From contig CM049310.1 of the NCBI GenBank assembly GCA_026874595.1, forward strand, positions 38,817,558 to 38,881,557: DNA of 64,000 bases, read 5' to 3'. The notes under the pieces are model-generated. The model worked only from the letters and a program-made list of their open reading frames with translations. It was not told the DNA's origin and searched no databases. Below are positions 1-12,222 of the stretch, in pieces (within the stretch, counting starts at the first letter, position 1; every line of letters begins with the position of its first letter). A program made the position numbers and the translations under genes. The DNA comes from Sipunculus nudus. Taxonomy: Eukaryota > Annelida > Sipuncula > Golfingiida > Sipunculidae.

Positions 1-1571
1 AAAGGTATGGTTTTTAGGCACTGCCCGCGTCAATTTTACCGTGCCTCCCCCCCCCCCCCCCCCCATGAAAATTTTATTTTGATTTTCATCTTTCAAGAAG
101 ATAAAATATTACAATTTTGGTCAGATACCCTTTGTTATGTAGTGCTTTTGCGTGTTTAGCAAAAGAATTCTTTTATTTTAATGCTTTTCCCTGATCATAT
201 GACATTTTTTTCGAAACATGCAAAACAAATTAAAGTAAATTATCGCCCGCCCGCACAGGTTTTTGAAAAAAGTGCCTGAGTACCTTTTTTTGGCCTATCC
301 ATCACGATTTACTGCGACCCGGTAGAAGTGCACTCAAACATATGAAGTCACGAAGAGGGCTCCCGGTCGCCGGTAGGCCTGCAAAACAATTCTTTCAAAG
401 ATCGCCCTTTTGAGAAGAGATCGCCGGTGGGGATTATATTGAGCCGGTGACCGCCAATGTACGAAAACCCCAGATAGGGCCCCTGGAGTAAAACTCTGTC
501 CCGCAATCGTACACTCTATGGCCATTGTGTTACCGGGCCCGAAAAAGAAAGAAAGACAAAGAAAAGAGGCGCCAGCGGGGGAGCCAATATTAAAATTATT
601 AATTATGCACGTAATACGCAAATATTGCAAATAAAAGTGGGTGGAATCCCTTCAGACAAACCGGGAGCATATGTATGTTGAAAATCACGGCAATCCGTAC
701 GGTGGTATCAGAGGAGATACGGAAAATTACAAACATCGCCTTACTCTATTAATATATAACTTATTAAGTTATATAATATATAACTATTAATATATAAAAC
801 TTAACTGTATGTACATCACCCCAAATCGCTATACGGTACATTTGCCTATCATAAATCATACGTGTGGCAGACACAATTTTAAACGTTTAAACATTTAGCA
901 GAATCTTTTATATTACTGGCGTTAATTAATCTAAAATAAGAATTAATACATTTTTCAGGTGGTTCGGACAATGCAAATTACTACCATGAAGGAGGGCTTA
1001 CATGTTGTTATTACCAGTGACTTAATCCACAACCTGTCTAGTTCTATCTGCTCCTAAATGGACAGTGACAAACATGTGACTGCACAGGTGCACAGACGAA
1101 GGTTATATATTTGCCTTGGTTGAGCACACCTAATCATATGTCAAAATAATTCAAGCATGCCGTGCACAGTACCTCGTGGCCTCGTGCATGTTCAAGACAA
1201 GTACACAATGAAGTATGAAAAATGTTACAATAACACCTGACATTCTGGACCTGACATCTACCAGAATAAATTCTTGACCGTTGGAGAAAAGAGCACACAA
1301 CATTTATACATGGTACATAGTGTTACTATTGTTGTTCCTGTTTGAGCAATAAAAATGAATGTTTATACGATTTATCCGCTGTTCATCAGAGGACCGACAG
1401 TATATAAGGGGTGACCAGCTGTATACACAATCAGATATAACCATCCACGTACATGAGCACTGCTTGACACCATCGAACATTGTTGCACATAATTTTGTTG
1501 ACAATAAAATCATTACACAAAAAACTTGCCTATGGAAATCCAACCCATGACGTTCGCTTGCCGGCAGTTTG

Positions 1572-1573
<2 letters not shown>
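1..1573. other. Intergenic, no gene recognised
   Basis: AT-rich DNA with a C-run at about 47-64 and a short palindromic TTATATAATATATAA stretch near 760-795. Open frames here are short and without family resemblance. I see no exon, RNA gene or mobile element I can support. Confidence 0.5.

Positions 1574-1647
<74 letters not shown>
1574..1647. repeat. (TA)n microsatellite
   Basis: An uninterrupted TA dinucleotide tract of about 74 bases. It lies at the left edge of duplication unit A; a similar tract (22163-22219) lies at the left edge of unit B. Confidence 0.95.
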
Positions 1648-1651
<4 letters not shown>

Positions 1652-1923
1652 TGGTATAGCCGTGTTAGTTTTTAGTAGACGCAAAAGTTAAGATAAAGAG
1701 GGATGTCTTATTTATAAAATATATATAATATTTAAATTTATATATTCTCATGTCAAGGTTCATCGCATAACCATATATATATATATATATATATAAAACT
1801 GGTATAGCCGTGTTAGTTTTTAGTAGACGCATAAGTTAAGATAAAGAGGGATGTCTTATTTATAAAATATATATAATATTTAAATTTATATATTCTCATG
1901 TCAAGGTTCATCGCATAACCATA
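1647..1923. repeat. Two-copy tandem repeat, period 148 bp
   Basis: The sequence beginning AAAACTGGTATAGCC at 1647 recurs at 1795 and is nearly identical (AAAAG against ATAAG near 1687 and 1835). Each copy ends with TCATGTCAAGGTTCATCGCA and the copies are joined by a (TA)n tract (1773-1795). Unit B has only one partial copy of the distal part (22220 on). Confidence 0.9.
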
Positions 1924-2033
1924 AGTTAAGGCAGTTGTGTTAAAATATTTTAAGTCTTTAATTCAAATAAGTGATGGCTTATGAAAGCATATTCATTTTA
2001 AACTGATTCTGTTACAGAGAACTCAATTTTGAT

Positions 2034-2039
2034 TTTATT
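2034..2039 (-). terminator. Candidate polyadenylation signal of the 2322-4576 P450
   Basis: TTTATT on the plus strand reads AATAAA on the minus strand, about 290 nt after the stop codon. The paralogue has AATAAA in the homologous surroundings at 22382-22387, further from its stop because of insertions in its 3' region. In such AT-rich DNA this could be chance. Confidence 0.35.
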
Positions 2040-2321
2040 ATTGTCTTTCTCAGAATTGTTTAAGCTTAATACTTCATAATAATGGTTATAGGCAACATTA
2101 TAAAAATAGCTGAAGAAATACTGATGAGCAGTATCTTTACATCTGTGTTTCATTCTACACACTTCCTCTATATCCGATGCCAAATGTTATATAAATCAAA
2201 ATGCTCATTTTTCAGAATATGTAAGAGTTTATGTTCTGACCAATGTCAACCACTAAAAACGCGTCTTTCTCACAAACAAGCAGTAGTAAACAATTTTAGT
2301 ATATGACCGATGAAGACATCG

Positions 2322-4576
2322 CTAAAATCTCCTCGCTTGTATCTTTATCTTATGCGGATTTGGCATATAAGCTATTGCCAAGGTTCCTCCAACTTTATCA
2401 AGATCTTCTCCATCTGGAGGTGAAAATGTGAACTTTCGTAACAGGCGACATGAGAAGAGGAAAAGCTCCATCCTTGCCAGACTTTCACCAATGCATGATC
2501 TTTTTCCTGAAAAACAATGGATCATTTTTTTACCTTCCTCGTAGCATACCTTTCCATCGTAGCATACATTTGCACTATTGGTGAAGACACTTTTTATTAA
2601 AGCAGAAATGTTTTAACATCTCTCATCTATATTTGTGGGGGGGTTGCTTTTAAATTATAAACATTCAAATTGGAATTATGAATGACTTATTCATGCAGTG
2701 ACAGTACATACCGAGCGAAAATGATAGGACGTTCTTCGACAAGTCCGTGTTTATTCTCTCGTCCTCCGTCAGGAAGCGCCACGGTCGGAACCGCTCAGGA
2801 TCGCCCCAGATTTCTGGGTCATAATGCACTCCGTGGATATTCCCCATAATCATTGTACCCTTAGGGATTGTGAAGCCATTGATTGTGGTGTCCTCTAAAG
2901 GGGCAAGGCTGAGGAACGGATTAACATCTTCAAAGCGAAGGCACTGGAGGACAACGGACAATATTCTTCATCGCAGGTCACAAATGGTACAATTCATGAT
3001 GGCCAACGTTCCGTTTAATAATTTATTATAACCCTTATGTTTGTATTATATAATTGTCTTTGAAAATTACAGGCATCCAGAAAATTCCTTTATAATTATT
3101 ACATCTACAGTGCATTTAATATTTTAAGGAAAGGGAACAACATACTTCGAGTATAAATGCCTCGACTTTAGGTAGATCCTGACGTATGCTGTACTTCGGC
3201 TCTTCATCTCCTAAGACTGTGTCGACTTCATTCTGTAGTTGTTGCTGTATTTTCGGATGGCGTGCGAGAAACAGAATCCCCCACCGGAGAGTACTGGCCG
3301 TAGTTTCTGTTCCAGCTGCGACCAACTCCTCTGAAGTCTGCAGGAGGTCTTGCTCTGCAGTGACACTTATGGAATAAAACTAAGGTAACATCGTCGTCAT
3401 TTCGTATTTATATGTTCTAATACTTTACTTATCATGGAAAAAGAAGATTTATTCTTGATTTATATATAGTGCTGTACTTAATATAAATGAGGATTGAATA
3501 TACCTGAATACACTGGATCTTTTGCTCTCTCTATCTCCGCCAGTCTATCAGCAAACACGTCGAGTATGTCTCGTTGTTCCCTCCCCTGTCTAGATTTTTT
3601 GTGTTCATAGATGAAATCCCGGTGTATTGACAAAAGAGCGAGGTTATGGGCTCTTCCTTTATTGAATCCAAAAGGGTCTCCAGGAATATACCGTAACCAT
3701 GGGCAGAACGTTAAACTGTTTCCCTGGAAAGCTGCTTCGAATATTCCTTTGATGTGATAGATATACGTCAGGAATTTCGGATCGTCATAAGCAAACCTCT
3801 TCCCAAGAATGACAGAGCACGCTATATTTCCGACAGCCGTGCTCAAATAGGTTTCCAAATCAATACACTTATCATCGAAATCACTCAGTTTCTTTATGCA
3901 CGCGTCAATCTCTTCCAGGATTCGAACTTGTATGATTGGTTTTCCCATGCCGAACTCTTTCAGGGCTTGCAGTGAAAGCTGACGCATTGCCTTCCAAGTT
4001 TCACCATTACTAAAGGCAACTCCTAAAAACATTAAAATATATAAGGACTTTACTGGTGAAACAGGCTTCTCGATAATTCTATTCAACTGCTACTATTCAA
4101 CTCTGTATTTTTATTACTTTGTACTTTAATGTAATAAGTGAGGTGGCAGGTCATATCTTTATACATAAAATATGATCTTAAAGCAAGACCGGTAAACTTA
4201 ACCCTACTATGATCACAAGAACACAGTAGACGAGATGTAATATTAGATAATTACCCCTTCCTTGGACGATATCGTCACGGTAGTGGGATCTCGGTCGATC
4301 AGCAAACAGCTGCCCTCTTGTGCCAAATGTATCTCTAACAATATCGACTCCATTTAATACCACGACTAAAGTTTCTCCAAAGTAAACTGATGACACCTCC
4401 CCGTACGAGTCTTTCAGCTGCGTCAGTCGTTTACGCAGATCTCCCCTGAGGAAGAGAAAGGACCCGATGATGGGAAACCGTGGGAGGCCCGGAGGGAGAT
4501 TCCGGGGCCGACCAAAGTACCACCACGTGGTCAACAGGAATGTCAGCACGAGAAGAGTGCCCCAAACAGTAAGCAT
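2322..4576 (-). CDS. Cytochrome P450, clan 2 (CYP2-like), intact five-exon gene
   Basis: A microsomal haem-thiolate monooxygenase, expected to be ER-anchored and to oxidise lipophilic substrates with NADPH-P450 reductase. Exons on the minus strand: 4255-4576, 3504-4022, 3146-3354, 2712-2943 and 2322-2506, all with GT-AG introns and phases 1, 1, 0, 1. They total 1467 nt, or 488 residues plus stop, normal for the family. Visible features: an N-terminal hydrophobic anchor (about residues 2-21); proline hinge PPGLPRFP (28-35); I-helix AGTETT (294-299); K-helix ExxR (E350 to R353); PERF (399-402); haem loop FSLGKRSCIGE with ligand Cys432. Exon 4 was set to begin at CLRF, because that restores ExxR across the junction and keeps phase 0. 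The start is the ATG before LTVWGTLL. Substrate and subfamily cannot be read from sequence. This is the only uninterrupted P450 in the window. Confidence 0.93.
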
Positions 4577-5324
4577 CGTGGTGGAAATAATCTACGTTGT
4601 GTTGCATTGAGATCTGAGCACCAATAAAGCCTCACCATACTTACACGCACCGCTAAGTCCTAGTGATAAAAAGTAGAATTCCAGACATAGTTATTGTAAC
4701 TTCTGCAGCTTGACGAATCATCAAGTATTAATACTATGTTTTTGTACGCACGAGCACAGTAGAGCTTCAGCTTGGCTCCAGTCATCACAAATCCATTGTC
4801 GTGAATAGTATAGTTTTATATAATGATTTTTTTTCTGGATAAAGTTGCTATTCCCATGATTTATATTTTACATAAATTGATAAAATTATAGGACGGGAGA
4901 AAATTTATAATGATTTAATGACATCATGTGCGATAAGCCTGCTGTTAATTATATGATTTACAGTTAATGTTACTCCACTGAATCTGTCCCTGGTCCACTG
5001 AACACGTTCTTGCAACAAATGAGGCACTCGAGCGATAAAAAAGGTATCTTATTAATGGATGAGCATCCTTTAATGTACATATTTAGCACCGGTTCTATGT
5101 ACAAAAGCAGTGATTTATATTCATGTCTGCGTAAAAAAACACATAAACTAGGAGCGCCCATTACTTTGCCTAACACCAAGTCTCTGAGGCATGACTATTG
5201 CTATAAACATAATGCTGGCGGCAGTATAAAGAAACATGTGTTTGAATACGTCGGAAACGACATGAATTATATGCATTCGCGTGTAATATGTCTGAAGAAC
5301 AAAATCTCTTTTTAGGACGTTCAA
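4577..5324. promoter_or_regulatory. 5' region of the intact P450
   Basis: Homologous to the region upstream of the paralogue at 25231 on. Where the paralogue has TATAAATATA on the minus strand, this copy has AGTATTAATACT (about 4724-4735), so the TATA-like core is altered. The rest of the stretch to 5324 is non-coding and matches unit B. Confidence 0.4.
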
Positions 5325-6417
5325 ATATGGATCTCATTTATTTTGATAAAATATTGAGGATTACTCATAGCCATCACAAATCCAGCAAAATTAGTTACAA
5401 GCAAACTTATCTACATATGTATGCTAAATTATAAAGTAATCAGCTGTCCCTGCATTAGGTTTAAACATGAAAAACAGTATTTGTTTTTGCCGTTGCCAAA
5501 AAAAAAAAAAAAATACGCAGAGCTATGACTCCCTAAAGGACCCCATTCCTAAAATTGAGGTAAATATGCGCTGAAAAAAAAATAATTGTTTTACAGATAT
5601 TCTAGATTTATAGAGATTTGACCTTAAAGATCAAGATGTAATTAACCAGCTTTCACAATCGCACAAATTCTGTGTTAAATTTGACAAAAAAATACGAAAT
5701 ACTTAAACAAGTGTGGGGTTCACTACCTAGAGTTAAATATCGGCTAACTCAAGATCACCAGTTTTCATATTTTTCTCCGATGTGGAAAGAAACTATGATT
5801 TAAAGAAAAAATATGCAGCTTAAAGGAACTTCCACCTTACCAAGCCATCCTGCAGACTAAGATTTCAAATGGCGACGACTGGATACAACGCTGCTATAAG
5901 TCTCTCCAGAAAGGTGAAGGGACATTCTAATATGTCCTTTAACCATAAAAATAAAAATGTAATATGACCAATGTGACATAAAAGATATCCTACTTTCAGG
6001 ATAGCAACCTACATATCTAATTATATTTTATCTATCTACAAACTGGTGTGATATAAATAAAAAACTTTCGGAAACTATCGCCTTATCAAGCCATCCTGCA
6101 GACTAAGATTAATGATGGCGACGACTGGAAACAACGCTACTAAAAACGTCTCTCCAGAAAGGTGGAGGAACATTCTAAAATGTCCTTTAACGTAAAATTC
6201 TTAATGAAACATGACCAATGTGACATAAAAGAAGCCCCACTCTTCAGGAAAACTACATACATACCTAGTGATATTTTATCTATCTAAATCTATCATAAAA
6301 AAAGTCCTACTCTTCAGGATAGCTACATACATATCTAGTGATATTTTATCTATCTACAAATTGGTGTGATATACATGAAATATATGATACATGGTATACA
6401 TGATATTCGTGTCCGCA
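5325..6417. repeat. 1.1-kb repeat block present only in unit A
   Basis: Unit B passes directly from the equivalent of 5322 to that of 6418, so this block was gained in A or lost in B. It contains A-runs and two partial direct copies of about 240 bp (about 5833-6058 and 6073-6290), each with CAAGCCATCCTGCAGACTAA and ATTTTATCTATCTA, plus a third shorter piece ending near 6368. No coding frame is supported. Confidence 0.7.
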
Positions 6418-6653
6418 GATGATACTTTCATAAGAAGTACATTTTGTATGAACACATTTTCTAGGAGAGACACTGCATTTATATTTTAAGGGGAATGTAA
6501 GACAGTACACGACAAATAAGGTAGATAAAAGTAGCTGCGAAATTACCAATCACAGGCATGAGGATCAGCGAATATATTCCGTGTTAATTACGAACATTAC
6601 CTATTGACAAGTTTTACTTATTGTTTGATTTCCTGATAGCCATAATGGCTTGC

Positions 6654-9600
6654 TCAATGCTTCCTAACATGTATTTTTATCTTATGTGGATTGAGCGTGT
6701 AAGTTATTGCCAAGGTTCCGCAAATCCGCTCGAGATCCTCACCATTCTGTTGTGAAAATATAAAGTTTTGCAGCAGACGACATGAGAAGAGAAATAGTTC
6801 TATTCTGGAAGGGTCTTCTCCTGGACATGCCCTTTAACCTGAAAAACAGTATAATTAATTTAACCTCAGTAAACTGAAGAAAGCAAACCAAGAAATAACT
6901 ATGGTTCTTTTATCAAAAGTTATTCGATCACATGTATTTAAATTTGCTTAACATTATCAATTATTTTAAGGCTGCTCAACAACAGAGAATGCTATTAAAT
7001 TTGAAGCAAGATCCGAGATGGTTCTACCTCCATCTTTTAGGAAACGCCCCATATCGTTGGGTCAAAATGAACTCCGTGTAAATTAGCCATGCTCATTAAG
7101 TGATTGGGAAACCATTGATGGTTTCATCATTCAACGAAGAACGTGGCGCACCTAAAGGAGAAATATTTCCAAAGCGAAGGCACTGAAGCTTAACTAGAAT
7201 ATCAGCAGAAGCTTACAAAAGCCCTCAGCCAAAAGAACAGTGTTTAGAGGTGGTAACAGTAACAAGTACTAAATATCTGTTCTCACATGGATGTATATCT
7301 GTACATGTCTCAGTTATAAATTTAAAATGGAGAGGTATGTACCATGATTCATAACAATCCACCAAATGCTTCCTGTAAAAAATAAGCTTCTAGGTTTTAT
7401 TCTATTATAAGCTCTGTGACCTTGAAAAGTAGGTCAAGGTCACCCATCTTCGAACTTGGCCTAGATTTTGTCGATATACATCTTCATCAAAGAAATAAAA
7501 TTCCTATTGTGAATCCTTTTAGAGATATCCCGCTCACAGGGCCAAAGTTGAAAAATCCAAGAAAAATTCATTAAAAATCAGAAATTGTAGGTGGCGCCCC
7601 CAAACTTGTGCAGCAGTTACAGAATATCAGTCCCTATGATCATAGTGGGTATTGTGAAAATCCACTGAATGGTTCCTGAGAAATAAGCTTCTAAATGTTT
7701 TTTCTATAATCAGCTCTAAAATGTAGAAAAATAGGTCAAGGTCACCCATCTTGGAACTTGACCAAGATTTTGTCGATGTACATCTTTACCGAGGAAATAA
7801 AATTCTGACGGTGGATCCTTTTCAAGATATCCCGCTCACAAGGTAGAAGTTAACGGACGCCGGACGGACGGACGGACAGCTTGGGTGAGGACAATAGCCC
7901 ATCAGCCTAAAGGCTGAGGGCTAAAAAGGAAATTGTTGTAACCTTAGTCTTATCAGAAACCAAAAAAGAACATTTATTCCTTTAGTACAAGGCCTCTTAT
8001 CTGGGATGCTTCTGACACATGCTGTCCTGTGGCACTTCATCTCTTGATACTGTGCCCAAGTCATCCTGTAGTTCTTTCTGTATAACTGGATTTTGTGCAA
8101 GAATCTCCGATCTAAAAGTAGTGGAGGAGGTTTCTGTTCCAGCCCCCACCAGCTCCTGAGCCTGCAGGAGATCTTGCTCTGTCCGTGCAAAAATAAAAAA
8201 AAAAAATAAGAAACAAACATGATTAAAAACGATGTATATTTTGTCTGGAATGACGTCGTTCTTTGTAAAAGCAAGTCATTATACAAGTACCTGATAACAC
8301 TGGACATTTCTCCTTTACTTTATCTTGGACAGTCGGTCAGAAAACACGTCTTTATATCCCTCTGCTCCTTCCCTGGTGTCGTTTCCTTGTGCTTAAGAAT
8401 GATATGGCGAAGTATTTTCAAAAGAGCTACGTTATGAGCTATACCGTCTTTAAACACACAAGGATCCCCTGGAATATATCGTAACCATGGGAACGAAGTT
8501 AAAATGCATCCTGCGTTGGCTGCATGCATTAATGCTTTGACGTGATTAGTATAGGTCATAAATATCGGATCGCCATATGCAATTCTCTTCCCAAGTACGA
8601 CAAAGCAGGTGAGATTTCCGACAGCATTGCTTAATAGTATATTAAAATATCAGATGTCTCACTGTACTCTTATAGTTTCTTTATGCACGCGTCGATCTTC
8701 TCCATAATGCGGCCTTCAGTGACTGCTTTATTTATGCCGAAATTTCACAAGGCTTGCAGTGTAAACCCATGTTCTCCGTGTTACTATAAACTAGCCTTAA
8801 AAATAGTGTGAAATAATTTTCATGGTATTAGCCGGTAAAACTGACCCTCATATTAATACATGCTTTATTTACAAATTGTTTCCGTCCGGATTATGATACG
8901 ATTTCGAATGATAAAATACGATTCTAGACTCAAGATTAAATTCAAGGCTACGATCTTTAACACTTCTCTTTAGACCTTTACAACTCATACAGACTTCTGA
9001 TACAGGGCAGGATTCTAACATTAATAGATAAAATCTTCAATCGGCACAGTGCAATTACTAAATTTGCTTGTGTCACTGGTTAATTCTAGTTTTGTTTCCA
9101 AATATATTTAAGAATACAAATTGCGATCCCTTAAAAAATAAATAGACTTAAGCGTTAACCAGCAAAGACGCACCAACAAAAAAATATAATTTGAGCATAC
9201 ATTACAAAGGAAAGAACCACGTGTTAATTGCGAATGTTTGTCATGTCTTATTCTTTCAACATTTAACCTCGTTTCCATTTTCAAAATATTTTATAATGGT
9301 GAACCCTATCCGCGAAATACCAACATAAGTATTCGTTTCTTTTTATCGAGATGACTTGACGACGGAAGAATTAATATGCGATTAAGTTCCAAGCCGTCAG
9401 CAATGGTCCTCACTCATTTATCCCTGCCTCAAATGACGATGTCACTGGTTATGTATCACACATAATATACTTTCCCCTTCCTTGAAGGACAAGGTCACGG
9501 TAGTGAAAACTAGAACGGTCTGCAAACAATTTAAATCTACGACCAGGGTCCCTCCAAGGTAAACAGACGACACCTCCCCGTATGAGTCCTTCAGCTCCGT

Positions 9601-9732
9601 CAGACGTTTACGCAGATCTCCCGTGAGGAAGGGGAGGGTCCCGATGAGGGGATATTCCGGGGACAAAATAAGTACCACCGCGTGGTCAACAGTAGGGCAT
9701 CTAAGCCCAGTAAGCTCCACACAGGCAAGATC
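6654..9732 (-). pseudogene. Cytochrome P450 pseudogene (unit A, second copy)
   Basis: All five exons can be located on the minus strand but are broken. Exon 1 (about 9477-9732) has lost its ATG and about 45-50 bp between VVDLN and FADRSSF, and its donor GT reads GA. Exon 2 (about 8320-8790) keeps FPWLRYIPGDP and PGKEQRDI but is frameshifted and partly deleted. Exon 3 (about 8000-8180) keeps an I-helix-like GAGTETSS. Exon 4 (about 7020-7190) keeps CLRFGN and DETINGF, then a stop. Exon 5 (6654-6838) has RACPGE around the haem cysteine, but a TAA codon just before it. It shares its decay with the copy at 26250-28345, so it was probably already defective before the duplication. Confidence 0.85.
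7190..7922. mobile_element. Interspersed repeat inserted beside pseudogene exon 4
   Basis: About 730 bp absent from the matching place in unit B. It contains two diverged direct sub-copies (about 7330-7560 and 7640-7850), each with AGGTCAAGGTCACCCATCTT and GATATCCCGCTCACA, then a GGACGGACGGAC tail. AGCCCTCAGCC (7220-7230) and GGCTGAGGGCT (7912-7922) are perfect inverted repeats. A partial inverted relative lies at 18060-18480. It looks like a non-autonomous element, but no clear target-site duplication is visible and homology extends left of 7220. Confidence 0.6.
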
Positions 9733-10163
9733 TCGGATGAATTAAGTTATTAGGTCTTTATCATGTTTCTATGTCACACATTCGTAGGCTGCGTTTAATT
9801 ATAGAAATGTGATAGAAATGCATCCATCAACAGAGTCCACTTGCCAGCCTTGAAAGTCGTAAATTATTATAAATAGTTTTTAAATTATTATAAATAATCG
9901 CATATTTTTAAGCATGACTTCCAAAGATTATGGATAATCCGGTTTCGTGTATAGAGTTTCTTTTTCATCCCGATGTGAAGTGTTAAGAATGTAAAGTCAC
10001 CAGAATAGTATTTTAATAAAAATATGTCATTTTGGACTAGCCGATAGTAACTGAATAGTTTACAGCCAACGTTACTTAGACAACTTCACTGTTGAAGACA
10101 TGTCGACCACACATAAACTGGAGCGATAATAAGTTGTCGTCTCATTAATGCATGACAGGTTTG

Positions 10164-10216
<53 letters not shown>

Positions 10217-10694
10217 TCAATTCATAACACAAACATGTATTTGGCGACCCGTTTAGTGACTTTTATTGATGAAACATCCGGAGATGGCGTTAATCGCTTG
10301 AACCTCCCATGGCCACCTTTTTGACCGTCTACTCAGCTTGGAAGTGTATGTTTCTTGTCGGAACTATGAACCAGTTCGCAATATATACTACTATAACTGG
10401 AATGCCTGTATGTTTTTTTTTTGTCCCAAACTCCTCCAAAACGGACCATGACAGTGGACCAGTTTTGCTATCAGCGTCAGCCATATGCCCTAACTTACTA
10501 AATGCACACCAACTTCCACTTGCACACATTTGAATTCCCGGCAGCATTACATCACAGCTTGGTCGCCCAACATCATACCGCGCTCGCCACTGCTGACCTT
10601 CACCTTGGCCAATTAACACAAAGACTTATAAAGATTAGTGCCGTATCGTCCATCAGACGTTGCTACTTTACGGGTCTTAGGAATACGCTACCTA
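9733..10694. other. Intergenic, shared with unit B
   Basis: Non-coding DNA between the pseudogene and the MITE, matching about 28346-29550 in unit B except for the insertion there. It contains a (TA)n tract at about 10165-10211. Short frames near 10309-10619 are not preserved in the unit B copy. Confidence 0.5.
10165..10211. repeat. (TA)n microsatellite
   Basis: About 47 bases of TA repeat. The matching site in unit B (near 29038) has no such expansion. Confidence 0.95.
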
Positions 10695-10951
10695 GCCTCG
10701 GTCACAACCGGGATATGGTCGCCGTACGGCGGGTGTTTTAGGTTGTTCCGTGCGTTGACGCATGGCAACCGTGCGTTTTTCGAAGGCCGCAGGGCCTCCG
10801 CAACGACCGTAACTGACATAAGCGCGGTTTAAAAAACCTAACGGTGATCTAAGGTGTGCGGTAACCGCAGCGGGCTTAAGTATTCCTGCGGTCCCAAAAA
10901 CCGTACGGCACTCTGCGGTGTGTGGTGACCGCAGCGGGTTGTGACCGAGGC
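10695..10951. mobile_element. 257-bp MITE with 15-bp terminal inverted repeats
   Basis: The ends are perfect inverted repeats: GCCTCGGTCACAACC (10695-10709) and GGTTGTGACCGAGGC (10937-10951). Flanks are CTA on the left and TTA on the right; the empty site in unit B reads ACCTTACGG. That fits a 3-bp TTA target duplication with one later change, as made by PIF/Harbinger transposases. The element is GC-richer than its surroundings and has no long frame, so it would depend on a transposase elsewhere. Confidence 0.85.
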
Positions 10952-11214
10952 TTAACGGGTACGGCCGCAGAAAACGCGGCAATGTACCCTTCCTCTGCAA
11001 CGAGACCCAACGGGTCCCCATTTTCTAATGCCACCTAATACTTACGGTCGATCGGATGACGATGTTAAATCAGAAATGTTTCATTCCAGCAGACTGGTCA
11101 GAAAGAGTCAAGATATGTCATTATTATAAACTTATTTGTTTTACATGCATTGTAAATATAGTTCTAATAACAAATCAAGGCACTCTCCATGGATCAGATG
11201 ATGGCGTTCGGTTT

Positions 11215-11340
11215 TCTAGAGGGTCGGAGGAAACCGGAGAAAACCACTGGGCAACTGCAACACAAACACATAGCAACACCGGGGATCGAACCAGGGGCAT
11301 AAGTGGAGAGAACCGAGCGTTTTACTACTCGACTGTCAAT
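11215..11340 (-). mobile_element. tRNA-derived SINE-like relic
   Basis: On the minus strand the segment carries GGTTCGATCCC, a canonical RNA polymerase III B-box, followed by a core with TTTTCTCCGGTTTCCTCCGA. An A-box is not clear. The homologous copy in unit B is at about 29815-29960, so the insertion predates the duplication. The family assignment is inferred from the B-box and core, not from a search. Confidence 0.5.
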
Positions 11341-11936
11341 TGCAAACTTATCACTAATTCCACCTCATTAAAAGTGTTTTGAAGAGCAATTAAGCAAGGG
11401 AGAAGAATGTTCTATATCTGAGAGGTAGTCATGCCTTTAACTTGTTCCTTTGATTATATATAACCTCGCGTCACCCGAATCGAATTTCAACCTGATTGCC
11501 CTCAGTTGTCAGTTGTGTTCAATCGAGTGATACTTCACACTTGCGATTTTTGTCTGGTGTACGCTGGAGGTAGGAAAAGTTCTCATCGTAATAAGCTGGG
11601 GTACTATGGTCTTTATATGTCGTAATCCTATCCTGTATCCAAGAGTGCAACAATTGGATTTCTTATAAAAATAGGTCGAATATAGACATACATGTTAATG
11701 ACTACCATTATTTATGTCATGTACAGTGTTGGGAATGTTTACATTGTTTTTTAACTGAAATAAAAGATAAAACAAAGTTTATCAGACTCAGTTTGTTTTA
11801 AAAGAAGAACGTGTTGGGTCCGCATTTGTTTCGCGTTGGCGATTACTGAGTCATCCCACTCCCAAACTACTTTAACATGTCTTTTGAATTTTATCTTTCT
11901 TGTAAAAGGATTTTGTAATGATTATATTATATACTG

Positions 11937-12099
11937 TGTTGTGAGTACACTATTAACAAGACAGTCTGCTGATGTTGATGCTTTAATTCCAATGTTACAT
12001 GTGCCATCTGCAATGTATCATGTTCAAGATGACGTACCATAAACACACTAGATCGTAGGCCTGCAGCGCCACCTTGTGGTAGCCTGGTATATCACCACA
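11937..12099 (-). repeat. 3' LTR of a Ty3/Gypsy-type element
   Basis: Read on the minus strand it begins TGTGGTGATATACC and ends CACAACA, the usual TG...CA LTR form, about 163 bp. A purine tract AAAGAGGGGAAGA (12100-12112) sits immediately upstream, as expected for the plus-strand primer. The edge at 11935-11937 also marks the end of homology with unit B. The partner 5' LTR is absent. Confidence 0.75.
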
Positions 12100-12165
12100 T
12101 CTTCCCCTCTTTAAAACATAAACTTAAGGTAAACTTAAAAGTATGACACTATAGTTACGAAAGTA

Positions 12166-12168
<3 letters not shown>

Positions 12169-12221
<53 letters not shown>
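12169..12221. repeat. (TA)n microsatellite
   Basis: TA tract between the Gypsy pol stop codon and its polypurine tract. Confidence 0.95.

Positions 12222-12222
<1 letters not shown>

Larger units (their letters stand above)
1752..11934. repeat. Segmental duplication unit A
   Basis: This stretch aligns in direct orientation with 22219-30553. It includes the intact P450 gene, its 5' region, the decayed second P450, the SINE near 11,215 and the motif GTTGGCGATTA near 11,836. Unit A carries extra blocks at about 5325-6417, 7190-7922 and 10695-10951. Homology stops at 11,934, where a Gypsy LTR begins. Unit boundaries are approximate because they were aligned by eye. Confidence 0.85.

Noticed and set aside
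334..630. 98-codon minus-strand open frame
   Set aside because: No family resemblance, no splice signals and low-complexity stretches; treated as chance.
1304..1684. Frame with long alternating Ile-Tyr
   Set aside because: Translation of a (TA)n microsatellite. The same applies to frames at 17788-17991, 22050-22289, 34564-34881, 38453-38710 and 53231-53512.
2944..2961. Reading exon 4 of the intact P450 through LSVVLQ upstream of CLRF
   Set aside because: It would break the phase with exon 3 and the ExxR motif. A pyrimidine-rich acceptor ending CCAG fits immediately before CLRF.
10309..11021. Overlapping open frames on both strands
   Set aside because: They lie partly in the MITE, and their reading is not kept in the unit B copy.
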